NCBI RefSeq assembly: GCF_051535215.1
Contig: NZ_JBPPLY010000011.1
Location: 1-64,000, forward strand
Origin: Nitrobacter sp051535215
GTDB lineage: Bacteria > Pseudomonadota > Alphaproteobacteria > Rhizobiales > Xanthobacteraceae
Reading direction: 5' to 3'
Length of the DNA stretch: 64,000 nucleotides
The notes under the pieces are model-generated. The model had not been told where the DNA came from and searched no databases. It saw nothing but the letters and a program-made list of their open reading frames with translations. The translations under genes and the position numbers were made by a program. Of the stretch, positions 8,157-17,245 are shown in pieces. Position 1 is the stretch's first letter. Each line of letters begins with the position of its first letter.

Positions 8157-9041
8157 ATGGACGCTTCCCTGCCCGAGGGCCGCAAGACCCGTGCCCGATC
8201 CTGGTTCGAGCAGTTGCGCGACGACATCTGCGCGGCCTTCGAAAAGCTGGAGGACGACGCGCCGGCGCAGCTCTACCCCGGCGAGGCCGGCCGCTTCGTG
8301 CGCACGCCATGGGAACGCACCGACCACACCGGCCAACCCGGCGGTGGCGGTGTCATGTCGATGATGCACGGACGGCTGTTCGAGAAAGTCGGGGTGCATT
8401 GTTCGACCGTGTATGGCGAATTCGCGCCGGAGTTTCGCGCACAAATTCCGGGAGCCGAGGCAGATCCCAAATTCTGGGCCTCGGGCATCTCCCTGATCGC
8501 ACATATGCGCAATCCGCATATCCCCGCTGTTCACATGAACACGCGCTTCGTGGTGACGACGAAGGCCTGGTTCGGCGGCGGCGGCGACCTGACACCCGTG
8601 CTTATGCGGCGGCGCACGCAGGAGGATGCCGACAGCGTCGCATTCCACGCGGCGATGAAGGCGGCATGCGATGCCCATGCCGTGGCCGACTATGACAAAT
8701 ATAAAACCTGGTGCGATGAGTATTTCTATCTGCCGCACCGCAAGGAAGCGCGCGGCATCGGCGGCATCTTCTACGACTGGCACGACAGCGGCGACTGGGA
8801 TGCCGACCTCGCCTTCACGCAAGATGTCGGACGCGCGCTGCTCAAGGTCTACCCCGAACTCGTGCGCCGCAACTTCAACACGCCGTGGACCGCGGCCGAC
8901 CGCGAGGAGCAGTTGATCCGGCGCGGACGATACGCCGAATTCAATCTGCTCTACGACCGCGGCACCATTTTCGGGCTGAAGACCGGCGGCAACGTCGAGT
9001 CGATCCTGTCATCGATGCCGCCCGAGGTGAAATGGCCTTGA
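8157..9041 (+). CDS. hemF: oxygen-dependent coproporphyrinogen III oxidase
   Basis: The 294-residue enzyme converts coproporphyrinogen III to protoporphyrinogen IX with O2 in haem synthesis, in the cytosol. Conserved family blocks include GGGGDLTPV, the HKEARGIGGIFYD region, and the C-terminal EFNLLYDRGT. I chose ATG 8157 because AAGGAA lies seven bases upstream; the longer frame from 8130 has no support. It is a single gene ending convergently with cca. An aerobic HemF suits an organism with heavy cytochrome demand. Confidence 0.95.
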   Translation: MDASLPEGRKTRARSWFEQLRDDICAAFEKLEDDAPAQLYPGEAGRFVRTPWERTDHTGQPGGGGVMSMMHGRLFEKVGVHCSTVYGEFAPEFRAQIPGAEADPKFWASGISLIAHMRNPHIPAVHMNTRFVVTTKAWFGGGGDLTPVLMRRRTQEDADSVAFHAAMKAACDAHAVADYDKYKTWCDEYFYLPHRKEARGIGGIFYDWHDSGDWDADLAFTQDVGRALLKVYPELVRRNFNTPWTAADREEQLIRRGRYAEFNLLYDRGTIFGLKTGGNVESILSSMPPEVKWP

Positions 9042-9140
9042 CCAGTTTTCGAACGAACTGGAATCGGTTCGCGTGAAGCGCGGCAAAACAAATTCATGAA
9101 GCCCCGCTTCTGATCTCGTCGGAGGCGGAAACGCTCTGGC
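9042..9140. repeat. intergenic repeat, family GTTTTCGA(G/A)CGAA, degenerate copy
   Basis: The order GTTTTCGAACGAACTGG, ATCGGTTCGCGTGAAG, CAAAACAAA, CCCGCTTCTGAT matches the copy at 37672-37772. The repeat fills the gap between the convergent hemF and cca genes. No coding capacity. Confidence 0.55.
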
Positions 9141-9156
9141 TATCTCGCGACCGCGC

Positions 9157-10413
9157 TCACAGCCGGTGATCGCGCGTGAACCGCGCGACGGTCTGGTCCG
9201 CGATCGCCGAAAGCTCTGCGGAATCGAGCGGGAAATCCGCCGCCAGCCAGGCATCTTCCGCGATCGTCAGGACGTGGCCCAGCGCCGGCCCCGCCGCTAT
9301 TCCGCGGGCGATGAAATCCTCCGCCTTCAAAGGAAACGCCGGCGGCTGCCAGCGCTGCGGCAAGGTTGCGACGTTTCGCCACGGCGCCGGATCGGCCCCG
9401 AGACCCGCCCGCGCCCAGGCCTGCATCAGCCTGTCGCGGAAGCGCGGCGCGCCGAGCCGATAGATTCGCCGCCGTGCGGTCGCTTCGTCCATGCTGCCAA
9501 GCCGCCACCAGCGATGACCCATCGAATCCAGCTGCTTCGCCTCCACATTGGAAAGCCGCAGCCGCTGCGCGACCCGCCGGGCATCTTCGGTGACCGACAC
9601 CGCAAGCGCCGCGAGCCGGCGGACCGGATCCGGCGGAAGCCCCAGCGCACACTCGGCGGCGATCATCGCCGTGAGAGGCCCGCGATAGGAGACGCCGCCG
9701 AGGATAGCCAGCAGCAGGCCACCATCCTCCATCGCGATCAGCGCCTTCACGGCACCCTCCGCGACCAGCAGCTTCAGCATTTCCGCTCGCAGCCGTTCGG
9801 CCGACAACGTGACAAGTCCTGCGCGACCGCGAATGCAGGCGAGATAACCGGCCCGGTCGGGCTCGCCCGCGCCATAGGCGGCATGGATGCGGAAGAAACG
9901 CAGAATACGCAGGTAATCCTCGGCAACGCGCCGGTCCGGATCGCCGATGAAGCGCACCCGCCTCGCCGCGATGTCCTCGAGCCCGCCGACATGGTCGTGC
10001 ACCATCCCATCGCTGTCGACCGACAGGCCGTTGACGGTGAAATCGCGGCGCTCGGCATCGCGCGTCCAGTCGCGGCCGAACGCGACCCTGGCCTTGCGGC
10101 CGAAGGTCTCGACGTCCTCCCGCAGCGTCGTGACCTCGAATGGCCGACCCTCGACGACCAGGGTAACGGTGCCATGCTCGATCCCGGTCGGAATGCTCTT
10201 GATGCGGGCAGCGGCGGCGCGGCGGATTACCTCTTCGGGCAGCGCCGTGGTCGCGAAGTCGATCTCACCGACCAGCAGCCCCATCAAGGCGTTGCGTACC
10301 GCTCCGCCGACGACGCGCCCCTCCTCGCCTTCTTCATTGAGCAGCGCAAGAACGCGCGCCGCTGGACCTGATTTCAGCCAGCCCGCTTCACGCAGCGAGC
10401 GGACCGTGGTCAC
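9157..10413 (-). CDS. cca: CCA-adding tRNA nucleotidyltransferase
   Basis: The 418-residue class II nucleotidyltransferase adds or repairs the 3' CCA end of tRNAs. The N-terminal head carries VVGGAVRNALMG and then EIDFATTALP, the place of the catalytic DxD; the first acidic residue is Glu rather than Asp and the family RD is RN. An RNA-binding domain (RDWTRDAERRDFTVN) and a helical C-terminal body follow. It is the last gene of a four-gene operon in which each gene overlaps the next by 4 bp. Confidence 0.92.
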   Translation of the reverse strand: MTTVRSLREAGWLKSGPAARVLALLNEEGEEGRVVGGAVRNALMGLLVGEIDFATTALPEEVIRRAAAARIKSIPTGIEHGTVTLVVEGRPFEVTTLREDVETFGRKARVAFGRDWTRDAERRDFTVNGLSVDSDGMVHDHVGGLEDIAARRVRFIGDPDRRVAEDYLRILRFFRIHAAYGAGEPDRAGYLACIRGRAGLVTLSAERLRAEMLKLLVAEGAVKALIAMEDGGLLLAILGGVSYRGPLTAMIAAECALGLPPDPVRRLAALAVSVTEDARRVAQRLRLSNVEAKQLDSMGHRWWRLGSMDEATARRRIYRLGAPRFRDRLMQAWARAGLGADPAPWRNVATLPQRWQPPAFPLKAEDFIARGIAAGPALGHVLTIAEDAWLAADFPLDSAELSAIADQTVARFTRDHRL

Positions 10414-10673
10414 CTCTCGGCTCCGGGTACGAGCCTGCCATTCTCCATATGCGCCGGAATGTAGGTCGAATCAGGCGGCGCGCCCGAGAAGTGCGCCAGC
10501 AGGATGAAACTGACGACGACCAGTACCAGCGCCGCAAGCGAGAGCCTCAGGACGATGTGCGCCGGCCACGACGCGGCGATCATGAAGTCCACACGGTTGG
10601 CAATCAGATACGCAGCATAGATTGCGAACGGAACCAGGAAGATTCCGATCTCCATAAGAACCGGACGTATCAT
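10410..10673 (-). CDS. DUF6111-type small membrane protein
   Basis: The 87-residue protein has two predicted membrane helices (about residues 6-25 and 42-62) and a polar C-terminal tail (PPDSTYIPAHMENG...). It matches the small membrane protein usually found between a NUDIX gene and cca in Bradyrhizobiaceae. Function is unknown. It overlaps both neighbours by 4 bp (ATGA-type junctions), so it is made together with them. Confidence 0.8.
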   Translation of the reverse strand: MIRPVLMEIGIFLVPFAIYAAYLIANRVDFMIAASWPAHIVLRLSLAALVLVVVSFILLAHFSGAPPDSTYIPAHMENGRLVPGAER

Positions 10674-11344
10674 TTGAGATAGACTCGCTCATACAGCACG
10701 CGCAGGATACCGGCGGTAGCGCCCCAGATATAACGCTCCTCGAACGACATCTCGTAGAACGAGCGCATTCTGCCGCGGGATAGCTTCCAGCCCTGCTTGT
10801 GATTGTCCGGGTTCATCAGAAACGACAACGGCACTTCGAACGCCTCCTCCACTTCGCCCGCATTGAGGCGAAGGTCAAATCCCGGCTTCACCTGCGCCAC
10901 TGTGGGCAGGATTCGAAAGCCGACGCTCGTGCCGTAGAGGTCAAGATAGCCGATCGGTTCGACGAAGTCGCGGGGAAGGCCGACCTCTTCCCATGCCTCT
11001 CGCAGCGCGGCATCGACCGGAGAGGCATCGGCCGCGTCGATTTTGCCGCCGGGAAACGCGATTTCGTTGGCGTGATCGCTGAGATGGGCGGCGCGCCGCG
11101 TCAGCAACACGGTCGGCTCCTGCCGCGCCACCACCGGGATCAGCACCGCCGCAGCCCGCAGCGGCTCGTCGCGGGCGATCTCCTGGAGCATGAAATCGCG
11201 GCCCTGATCGCTGGTCGAGGGGGCGATACCGGCGTCGGTCAGCCCGGCGGGGATGTCGAAGCGCAGCCGCGCCCGCGCGCGGTCGAAAAAATCTCCGGAG
11301 CCGTCATCGGTCGCGGGGCCCGTCTCCTCCACCGGCACGTTCAA
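10670..11344 (-). CDS. NUDIX hydrolase, coenzyme A pyrophosphatase type
   Basis: The 224-residue protein has the NUDIX box GGKIDAADASPVDAALREAW-EE and, before it, LLTRRAAHLSDHANEIAFPG, the NuCoA signature that marks hydrolases of coenzyme A and its esters (giving 4'-phosphopantetheine and 3',5'-ADP). The NuCoA block makes a CoA substrate likely but does not prove it. It is the second gene of the DUF1285-NUDIX-DUF6111-cca operon. Confidence 0.88.
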   Translation of the reverse strand: MNVPVEETGPATDDGSGDFFDRARARLRFDIPAGLTDAGIAPSTSDQGRDFMLQEIARDEPLRAAAVLIPVVARQEPTVLLTRRAAHLSDHANEIAFPGGKIDAADASPVDAALREAWEEVGLPRDFVEPIGYLDLYGTSVGFRILPTVAQVKPGFDLRLNAGEVEEAFEVPLSFLMNPDNHKQGWKLSRGRMRSFYEMSFEERYIWGATAGILRVLYERVYLK

Positions 11345-11943
11345 CCTGCGTCCCTCACCTGCTCCGCATCCGCCATCGCAAAAAACTCTCCGCCCGATTC
11401 GATACCGAACATCATCCGGCCATCGATCATTCGTTGCTCGCCCATGTCAACAAGATCGTAATACAACGCCCGCGTCACCTTTGCCCAGAGGCCGGCCCGG
11501 ACGTGCAGATAGGGCTTCAATCCGCCCTTCTCCGAGGGCGCGAAGCGCAACTGATGCCCGGAATCGCATGGCACCCAGTCGCCGACATTGGTGCGGAACC
11601 GGAGCAGGCCATGTTCGCCACCCTCCCTGGCCATCTCGACGGCGACAAAGGGCGCGTCGTCGACCCGGATGCCGACCTTTTCCACCGGCGTCACCAGAAA
11701 GTGTTTGTCATCCTCCCGCTTCAGGATCGTGGAGAACAGCCGCACCAGCGCCGGCCGGCCGATCGGCGTTTTCATGTAAAACCAAGTGCCGTCGCCGGCG
11801 ATCCGCAGGTCCAGATCGCCGCAAAACGGCGGATTCCACAGATGCACCGGGGGCAGACCCCTGCCGGCTGGGCCCGCGGCATCACGCGCCGCCGTTGCCA
11901 ACCCATCCAGCGTCCGGCTATCGGAGCGCCCTTGCTTCGCCAT
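11341..11943 (-). CDS. DUF1285 family protein
   Basis: The 200-residue soluble protein has the DUF1285 hallmarks: VHLWNPPFCGDLDLRI near residue 33, then DGTWFYMKTPIGRPALVRLF and a C-terminal AKVTRALYYDLVDMG. The family has no assigned function. It is the first gene of the four-gene operon ending in cca, divergent from moxR across 380 bp. Confidence 0.85.
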   Translation of the reverse strand: MAKQGRSDSRTLDGLATAARDAAGPAGRGLPPVHLWNPPFCGDLDLRIAGDGTWFYMKTPIGRPALVRLFSTILKREDDKHFLVTPVEKVGIRVDDAPFVAVEMAREGGEHGLLRFRTNVGDWVPCDSGHQLRFAPSEKGGLKPYLHVRAGLWAKVTRALYYDLVDMGEQRMIDGRMMFGIESGGEFFAMADAEQVRDAG

Positions 11944-12323
11944 GGTTTACCCCGACCTTGGTCGCTCTGTTCTGGCACAAAGAGGGACGCAAGCCCACTC
12001 GTCTGGTGGTTTCAGAAATTCGTTTCATATGCCCGACGGTCAAGCGAGGTTCTGAACCCCAACCATACCAGAATCATAAGGTTGCCAGTGAAGTGGATTT
12101 GACCGTCGCCAAGCCGTATTCGCAGCGAACGCGGCCAACTTCTAAGATCCGGGCACGAACTGTGGCTCGGCCGGAACCGGCAGGATAACTCGCCACTTCG
12201 TGATCCGATGGCTCGAATATCCGGTATTGTGGCAAGAGTTTAATTCCAGAAAGACACGGCGCTCGCATATGTTTGACGGACATGACGACGCAAACGGCGC
12301 GGCCTAGCCGCAAGGAGTGACGG
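11944..12323. repeat. intergenic region with a decayed CTAG-type palindrome pair
   Basis: At 11999-12095 lie TGGTGGTTTCAGAAATTCG, TCAAGCGAGGTTCTGAACC and the linker AGAATCATAAGGTTGCCAGTG. They match the intact palindrome and linker at 24730-24825, with many point changes that break the pairing. The remainder must hold the divergent promoters for the DUF1285 and moxR operons. An SD-like AAGGAG precedes moxR. I see no gene. Confidence 0.6.
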
Positions 12324-13334
12324 ATGGCTGTGGAAGCTGACAAGGGCGTCGAGAAGCTGGAAGACGTGATCGTTCGCTCGGCCGAGCAGGTCGCGGAGCA
12401 GATCCGTGCGGCGCGCGACGCGATTTCCGCCGTGATCTTCGGTCAGGACCGGGTTGTCGAAAACACATTGGTAACCATCCTGTCGGGTGGCCACGCGCTT
12501 TTGATCGGGGTCCCCGGCCTTGCCAAGACCAAACTCGTGGAGACGCTCGGCGTCACGCTCGGGTTAGATGCCAAGCGGGTTCAGTTCACGCCGGACCTGA
12601 TGCCCTCCGACATCCTCGGCGCCGAGGTGCTTGACGAGAGCGGCGCGGGGAAGCGCTCGTTCCGCTTCATCGCCGGACCCGTGTTCGCACAACTCCTCAT
12701 GGCGGATGAAATCAACCGCGCCAGCCCGCGCACGCAGTCGGCGCTGTTGCAGGCGATGCAGGAGCAACACATCACCGTCGCCGGCGCGCGTCACGACCTG
12801 CCGAAACCCTTTCACGTGCTGGCGACGCAAAATCCGCTGGAGCAGGAAGGCACCTATCCGCTGCCGGAAGCGCAACTCGACCGTTTCCTGATGGAGATCG
12901 ACGTCGACTACCCGGATCGCGACGCGGAACGGCGCATCCTGTTCGAAACAACAGGCGCCGAGGAAACCCTGGCGAAGGCCGCGATGAACGCCGATGTCGT
13001 CCTCGCCGCGCAGCGGCTGGTGCGGCGGCTGCCGGTCGGCGACAGCGTGGTCGAAGCGATCCTGTCGCTGGTGCGCTCGGCGCGCCCCGGACCTGAAAGC
13101 GGCGACGCCGGAAAACTGATCGCCTGGGGACCGGGCCCGCGCGCCAGCCAGTCGCTGATGCTCGCGGTGCGCGCCCGCGCGCTGCTCGACGGACGTCTGG
13201 CACCGTCGATCGACGACGTGCTCGACCTCGCCGAGCCGGTGTTGAAGCATCGCATGGCGCTGACGTTTTCGGCCCGCGCCGAGGGGCGCACCATTTCCGA
13301 CGTGATCGGACAACTGAAAACGCGGATCGGTTGA
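12324..13334 (+). CDS. MoxR family AAA+ ATPase
   Basis: The 336-residue ATPase has Walker A GVPGLAKTKL (near residue 61), Walker B LLMADEINR (near 124) and the RASPRTQSALLQAMQE segment typical of MoxR. MoxR proteins are thought to act as chaperones for protein complexes, often with metal insertion. The start is set by AAGGAG eight bases upstream of ATG 12324. The stop overlaps the next start (TGATG), so it is coupled to the DUF58 gene, its usual partner. Confidence 0.93.
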   Translation: MAVEADKGVEKLEDVIVRSAEQVAEQIRAARDAISAVIFGQDRVVENTLVTILSGGHALLIGVPGLAKTKLVETLGVTLGLDAKRVQFTPDLMPSDILGAEVLDESGAGKRSFRFIAGPVFAQLLMADEINRASPRTQSALLQAMQEQHITVAGARHDLPKPFHVLATQNPLEQEGTYPLPEAQLDRFLMEIDVDYPDRDAERRILFETTGAEETLAKAAMNADVVLAAQRLVRRLPVGDSVVEAILSLVRSARPGPESGDAGKLIAWGPGPRASQSLMLAVRARALLDGRLAPSIDDVLDLAEPVLKHRMALTFSARAEGRTISDVIGQLKTRIG

Positions 13335-14275
13335 TGGTCGCAGCCGCCGAGCATGTCCGGCAGGAAATCGAAGCAGTCAGACGTGCCGACGGTGAAAGCC
13401 GCACGCTGGCCGCGTCGCTGCCGCGGCTCGTGCTGGAAGCCCGCCGCATCGCCGCCAACGTGATTCACGGCCTGCACGGCCGCCGTCGCGCCGGCTCTGG
13501 CGAAAACTTCTGGCAATATCGCCGTTTTGTCTCCGGCGAACCGTCGCAGAATGTCGACTGGCGCCGTTCCGCGCGTGACGATCATCTCTATGTCCGCGAG
13601 CACGAATGGGAGGCCGCGCACACCGTGTGGCTCTGGCCCGACCGCTCGACCTCGATGGCTTTTGCGTCGCGGCAGGCTCGCGACAGCAAGCTCGAACGCG
13701 CTTTGATCGTGACCTTTGCAGTTGCGGAACTGCTGGTTGCCGGCGGCGAGCGGGTCGGCATTCCCGGACTGATGAATCCGACCGCGAGCCGCAACGTCAT
13801 CGACAGGATGGCGCAGGCAATACTGCACGACGACCTCGCGCGCGCCAGCCTGCCGCCATCATTCGTGCCGCCGGCGCGATCGGAGATCGTGGTGCTATCC
13901 GACTTCTGGTCGCCGATCGCAGATATCCAGACCATGCTTGCCGGGCTGTCGGCCTCCGGCGCCCATGGCACGCTGCTGCAGGTGGTCGATCCCGCCGAGG
14001 AGACGTTCCCCTATTCGGGCCGCGTCGAGTTCGTCGAACCCGAAGACGGGCGCGTCATCACCGCGGGACGCGCCGAACGATGGGCCCGCGACTACGTCGC
14101 GCGCGTCGCGCTGCATCGCGACCAGATCCGCGAGGAAACCGACGCGCTCGGCTGGCTGTTTTCGACCCACAGAACCGACCGCTCCGCCGCCGAATTGCTG
14201 TTGTTCCTTCATGCCGGCATGACCGCCAGCAGGAGCGACACGGCGGGCTCCGTCAAAGCGGGGCGCATGGCATGA
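13334..14275 (+). CDS. DUF58 domain protein
   Basis: The 313-residue protein carries the DUF58 core (GENFWQYRRFVSGEPSQNVD followed by WRRSARDDHLYVREHEWE) and a von Willebrand-like fold (LWPDRSTSMAF is the MIDAS-like DxSxS segment). Such proteins accompany MoxR ATPases and are candidate adaptors. It overlaps moxR by one base and the next gene by 4 bp. Confidence 0.9.
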   Translation: MVAAAEHVRQEIEAVRRADGESRTLAASLPRLVLEARRIAANVIHGLHGRRRAGSGENFWQYRRFVSGEPSQNVDWRRSARDDHLYVREHEWEAAHTVWLWPDRSTSMAFASRQARDSKLERALIVTFAVAELLVAGGERVGIPGLMNPTASRNVIDRMAQAILHDDLARASLPPSFVPPARSEIVVLSDFWSPIADIQTMLAGLSASGAHGTLLQVVDPAEETFPYSGRVEFVEPEDGRVITAGRAERWARDYVARVALHRDQIREETDALGWLFSTHRTDRSAAELLLFLHAGMTASRSDTAGSVKAGRMA

Positions 14276-17085
14276 TGTCGGCGCTTCCGCTGTCGTTCCT
14301 TCAGCCGCTGATGCTGCTAGGCCTGCTCAGCCTGCCGCTGCTCTGGTGGCTGTTGCGGGTGATGCCGCCGCGACCGCGACGTGTCGATTTCCCGCCGACG
14401 CGGCTCTTGTTCGACATCGCCGCGAAGGAAGAGACACCCTCGCGCACGCCGTGGTGGCTGACGGCGTTGCGGCTTGCGGCGGCGGCGCTGGTAATCTTCG
14501 CGGCGGCCGGACCGGTGTGGAATCCCAAGGCCGGCGCGACACGCTCGAGCGCGCCCTTGACGATCCTGCTCGACGACGGCTGGAGCGCGGCATCGAGCTG
14601 GGAAACGCGGATCAGGGCGGCGGATGAACTGATCACCGAGGCCGACCGCGACCAGCGCGGCGTTGCCATCGTTCCCTTGTCAGAACCGACGCATGACATC
14701 ACGCTGATGCCGGCCGGCACGGCGCGCGTGGCGTTGCGCCAGCTCGCCCCGAAACCCTTCGCCGTCGAGCGCGTCGAGACGCTGCCGGCGCTCGAACGCT
14801 TCCTGAAGGCAACCGGCGACAGCAACGTCGTCTGGCTGTCCGATGGAATCGACAGCGGACGCGGGGCGGAATTCGTCGACGGTCTTCGCAAGGCGATCGG
14901 CGACCGTTCCCTCACCATTGTCGAGGGCGGCGCGCCGCCGGCGCATGCGCTGGTCGCAGCGGAAAATGCCGCCGCCCGAATGACGGTGAAGGTCTTGCGC
15001 AGCGCCGTAAATGGTCCGCAAGCCGGCGTCGTCCGGGCGCTCGACCAGAAGGGCTCGCCGATCGGCGAGACGCGCTTCGCGTTTCCGCCGCAGGACCGCG
15101 AAATCGAAGCCGCGTTCGACCTGCCGCTGGAGTTGCGCAACGACATCGCCCGCCTCGAAATCGCCGGCGAACGATCCGCGGGCGCGGTGCAGTTGCTGGA
15201 CAAGCGCTGGCGCCGCCGCGCCATCGGCGTGGTCAGCGGATCGAGCGCGGATACGGCGCAGCCGCTGCTCGCCTCGACGTTCTATCTGACGCGCGCGCTG
15301 GGGCCGTTCGCCGATGTCCGACTCGGCGACAAAGGGGCGCCGCAGCAGGTCGTCACCCAGTTCCTCGATCAGAAGCTGCCGATGATCGTCATGGCCGACG
15401 TCGGCGCATTGTCGCCGGAGCTGCGTCAGCGCATCGACGCCTGGCTCGATCGCGGCGGTGTGCTGGTGCGGTTCGCGGGGCCGCGCCTGGCGCAGGCCGA
15501 CGACGATCTGGTGCCGGTGAAACTGCGTCACGGCGGCCGCAGCCTCGGCGGCAGCATGACGTGGGAAAAGCCGCAACATCTCGCCGCCTTCGCCGCGGAC
15601 GGGCCGTTCGCGGGCCTCGCGGTACCGAACGACGTCACCGTCAGCCGGCAGGTGCTGGCCGAACCGGATGCGGCGCTGGCGGCGAAGAGTTGGGCGTCGC
15701 TCGTCGACGGCACGCCGCTCGTGACCGGCGAACGCCGCGGAAGGGGCTTGCTTGCCCTGTTCCACGTCAGCGCCGACATGCGCTGGTCCGATCTGCCGAT
15801 GTCAGGCACCTTCGTCGAGATGCTGCGGCGGATCGTCGATGCTTCCGGCTACACGGCGAACACCGGCAAGACCGACACCGACACAAAGGCTGAAACAGTC
15901 GCGCCGCTGCGGACGCTCGACGGCTTCGGCGCTTTCACCCCGCCGCCAGCTACCGCCAAACCCCTGCCGGTCAACTACCGCGGCCGCGGCACCGTCGAAC
16001 ATCCCCCTGGGTTCTACGGACCGGTAGACGGCCCGATTGCGGTCAATACGCTGGCGGCCACCGACCGGATCGTGCCGCTGGACACCTCGACACTGAACGC
16101 GCGCCGGGCGAGTTTCACCAATGCCGAACCGCACGATCTCCGCGGCATCCTACTGTCGTCGGCGCTGGCACTCTTTCTGGTCGACGCCGTCATCGTGGCG
16201 CTGCTTGGCGGGGGGCTCGCTGCATTGCTGCGCCGCCGCGCAGCCCATGCCGCGCTGGCTCTCGCGCTTGCATTGCCGATCATCGCGATGGCGCCCTCAC
16301 CTTCGCGCGCCGACAGCGCGAAGGACGAGTTCGCGATGAAGGCGACCTCGCAGACCCGGCTGGCCTATGTCGTGACCGGCAACGCCGACGTCGACAACAT
16401 CGTCAAGGCCGGGATGAGCGGGCTTACTTTGTTTCTGGCGCAGCGCACGGCGCTGGAAGCCGGCGATCCGGTCGGCATCGACCCGGCGCGCGACGAACTG
16501 GCGTTCTTCCCGCTGATCTACTGGCCGGTGGTACCGGGCGCGCCGAAGCCGTCGCAAAGCGCCCTCAACAAGATCGACGCTTACATGAAGCAGGGCGGAA
16601 CGGTTCTGTTCGATACCCGCGATGCGATCGATGCACTGCCGGGCGAGGGCGGTGAATCGCAAACGCCGGGAATGCAGGAACTGCGCACCATTCTTTCATC
16701 ACTCGACATCCCTGAGCTCGAGCCGGTGCCGCACGAGCATGTGCTGGCGAAGACGTTCTATCTGCTGCACGACTTTCCCGGCCGCTTCACCACCGGCCAG
16801 ACCTGGGTGGAAGCGCTGCCGCGCGACGAGGACGACGACGCTGCATCGCGGCCAGCGCGTGGCGGCGACGGCGTCTCGCCGATCATCATCACCTCGAACG
16901 ATCTTGCGGGCGCATGGGCGATGCGTCCCGACGGCCAACCAATGCTGCCGCTCTCGCCAGGCGAACCGCGGCAACGCGAATTCGCCTTCCGCGCGGGCGT
17001 GAACATCGTGATGTACACGCTGACCGGCAACTACAAGGCCGACCAGGTCCATGCGCCGGCGCTGATCGAACGGCTGGGGCAGTGA
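14272..17085 (+). CDS. BatA N-terminal / DUF4159 membrane protein
   Basis: The 937-residue protein begins with the aerotolerance-regulator (BatA) N-terminal double membrane segment (LQPLMLLGLLSLPLLWWLL near residue 10 and a second near 65). A long periplasmic-type region follows, then another membrane segment near residue 630, a signal-like segment ending SPSRADS, and a C-terminal DUF4159 domain with a Rossmann-like core. It is the third gene of the MoxR operon. I chose ATG 14272, overlapping the DUF58 stop; a longer upstream frame is a shadow of the DUF58 gene. Confidence 0.85.
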   Translation: MMSALPLSFLQPLMLLGLLSLPLLWWLLRVMPPRPRRVDFPPTRLLFDIAAKEETPSRTPWWLTALRLAAAALVIFAAAGPVWNPKAGATRSSAPLTILLDDGWSAASSWETRIRAADELITEADRDQRGVAIVPLSEPTHDITLMPAGTARVALRQLAPKPFAVERVETLPALERFLKATGDSNVVWLSDGIDSGRGAEFVDGLRKAIGDRSLTIVEGGAPPAHALVAAENAAARMTVKVLRSAVNGPQAGVVRALDQKGSPIGETRFAFPPQDREIEAAFDLPLELRNDIARLEIAGERSAGAVQLLDKRWRRRAIGVVSGSSADTAQPLLASTFYLTRALGPFADVRLGDKGAPQQVVTQFLDQKLPMIVMADVGALSPELRQRIDAWLDRGGVLVRFAGPRLAQADDDLVPVKLRHGGRSLGGSMTWEKPQHLAAFAADGPFAGLAVPNDVTVSRQVLAEPDAALAAKSWASLVDGTPLVTGERRGRGLLALFHVSADMRWSDLPMSGTFVEMLRRIVDASGYTANTGKTDTDTKAETVAPLRTLDGFGAFTPPPATAKPLPVNYRGRGTVEHPPGFYGPVDGPIAVNTLAATDRIVPLDTSTLNARRASFTNAEPHDLRGILLSSALALFLVDAVIVALLGGGLAALLRRRAAHAALALALALPIIAMAPSPSRADSAKDEFAMKATSQTRLAYVVTGNADVDNIVKAGMSGLTLFLAQRTALEAGDPVGIDPARDELAFFPLIYWPVVPGAPKPSQSALNKIDAYMKQGGTVLFDTRDAIDALPGEGGESQTPGMQELRTILSSLDIPELEPVPHEHVLAKTFYLLHDFPGRFTTGQTWVEALPRDEDDDAASRPARGGDGVSPIIITSNDLAGAWAMRPDGQPMLPLSPGEPRQREFAFRAGVNIVMYTLTGNYKADQVHAPALIERLGQ

Positions 17086-17109
17086 CGATGAACTCGCCAA
17101 CATGTTCAG

Positions 17110-17225
17110 TTGTCATGGCCGGGCAAAAGCGCGAAGCGCGTCTTCGCGCAGATGTCCCGGCCATCCACGCCTTGGCACTCGTCGAGAAAGACGTGGATAT
17201 CCGGCACAAGGCCGAGCATGACGCA
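17110..17225. repeat. intergenic palindromic repeat, family GTCATGGCC
   Basis: GTCATGGCCGGG opens the element, TCCCGGCCATCCACG follows, and CGTGGATATCCGG with GAGCATGACG closes it, so the ends and an inner pair are inverted repeats. It lies inside an operon, between the BatA/DUF4159 gene and the next membrane protein, and would be transcribed as a hairpin. Confidence 0.75.
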
Positions 17226-17245
17226 GTGCGTGGAACACCATCCGC

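Noticed and set aside
13606..14271. N-terminal extension of the BatA/DUF4159 frame
   Set aside because: It overlaps the DUF58 gene in another frame and reads as low-complexity Arg/Ala; the true start is at 14272.
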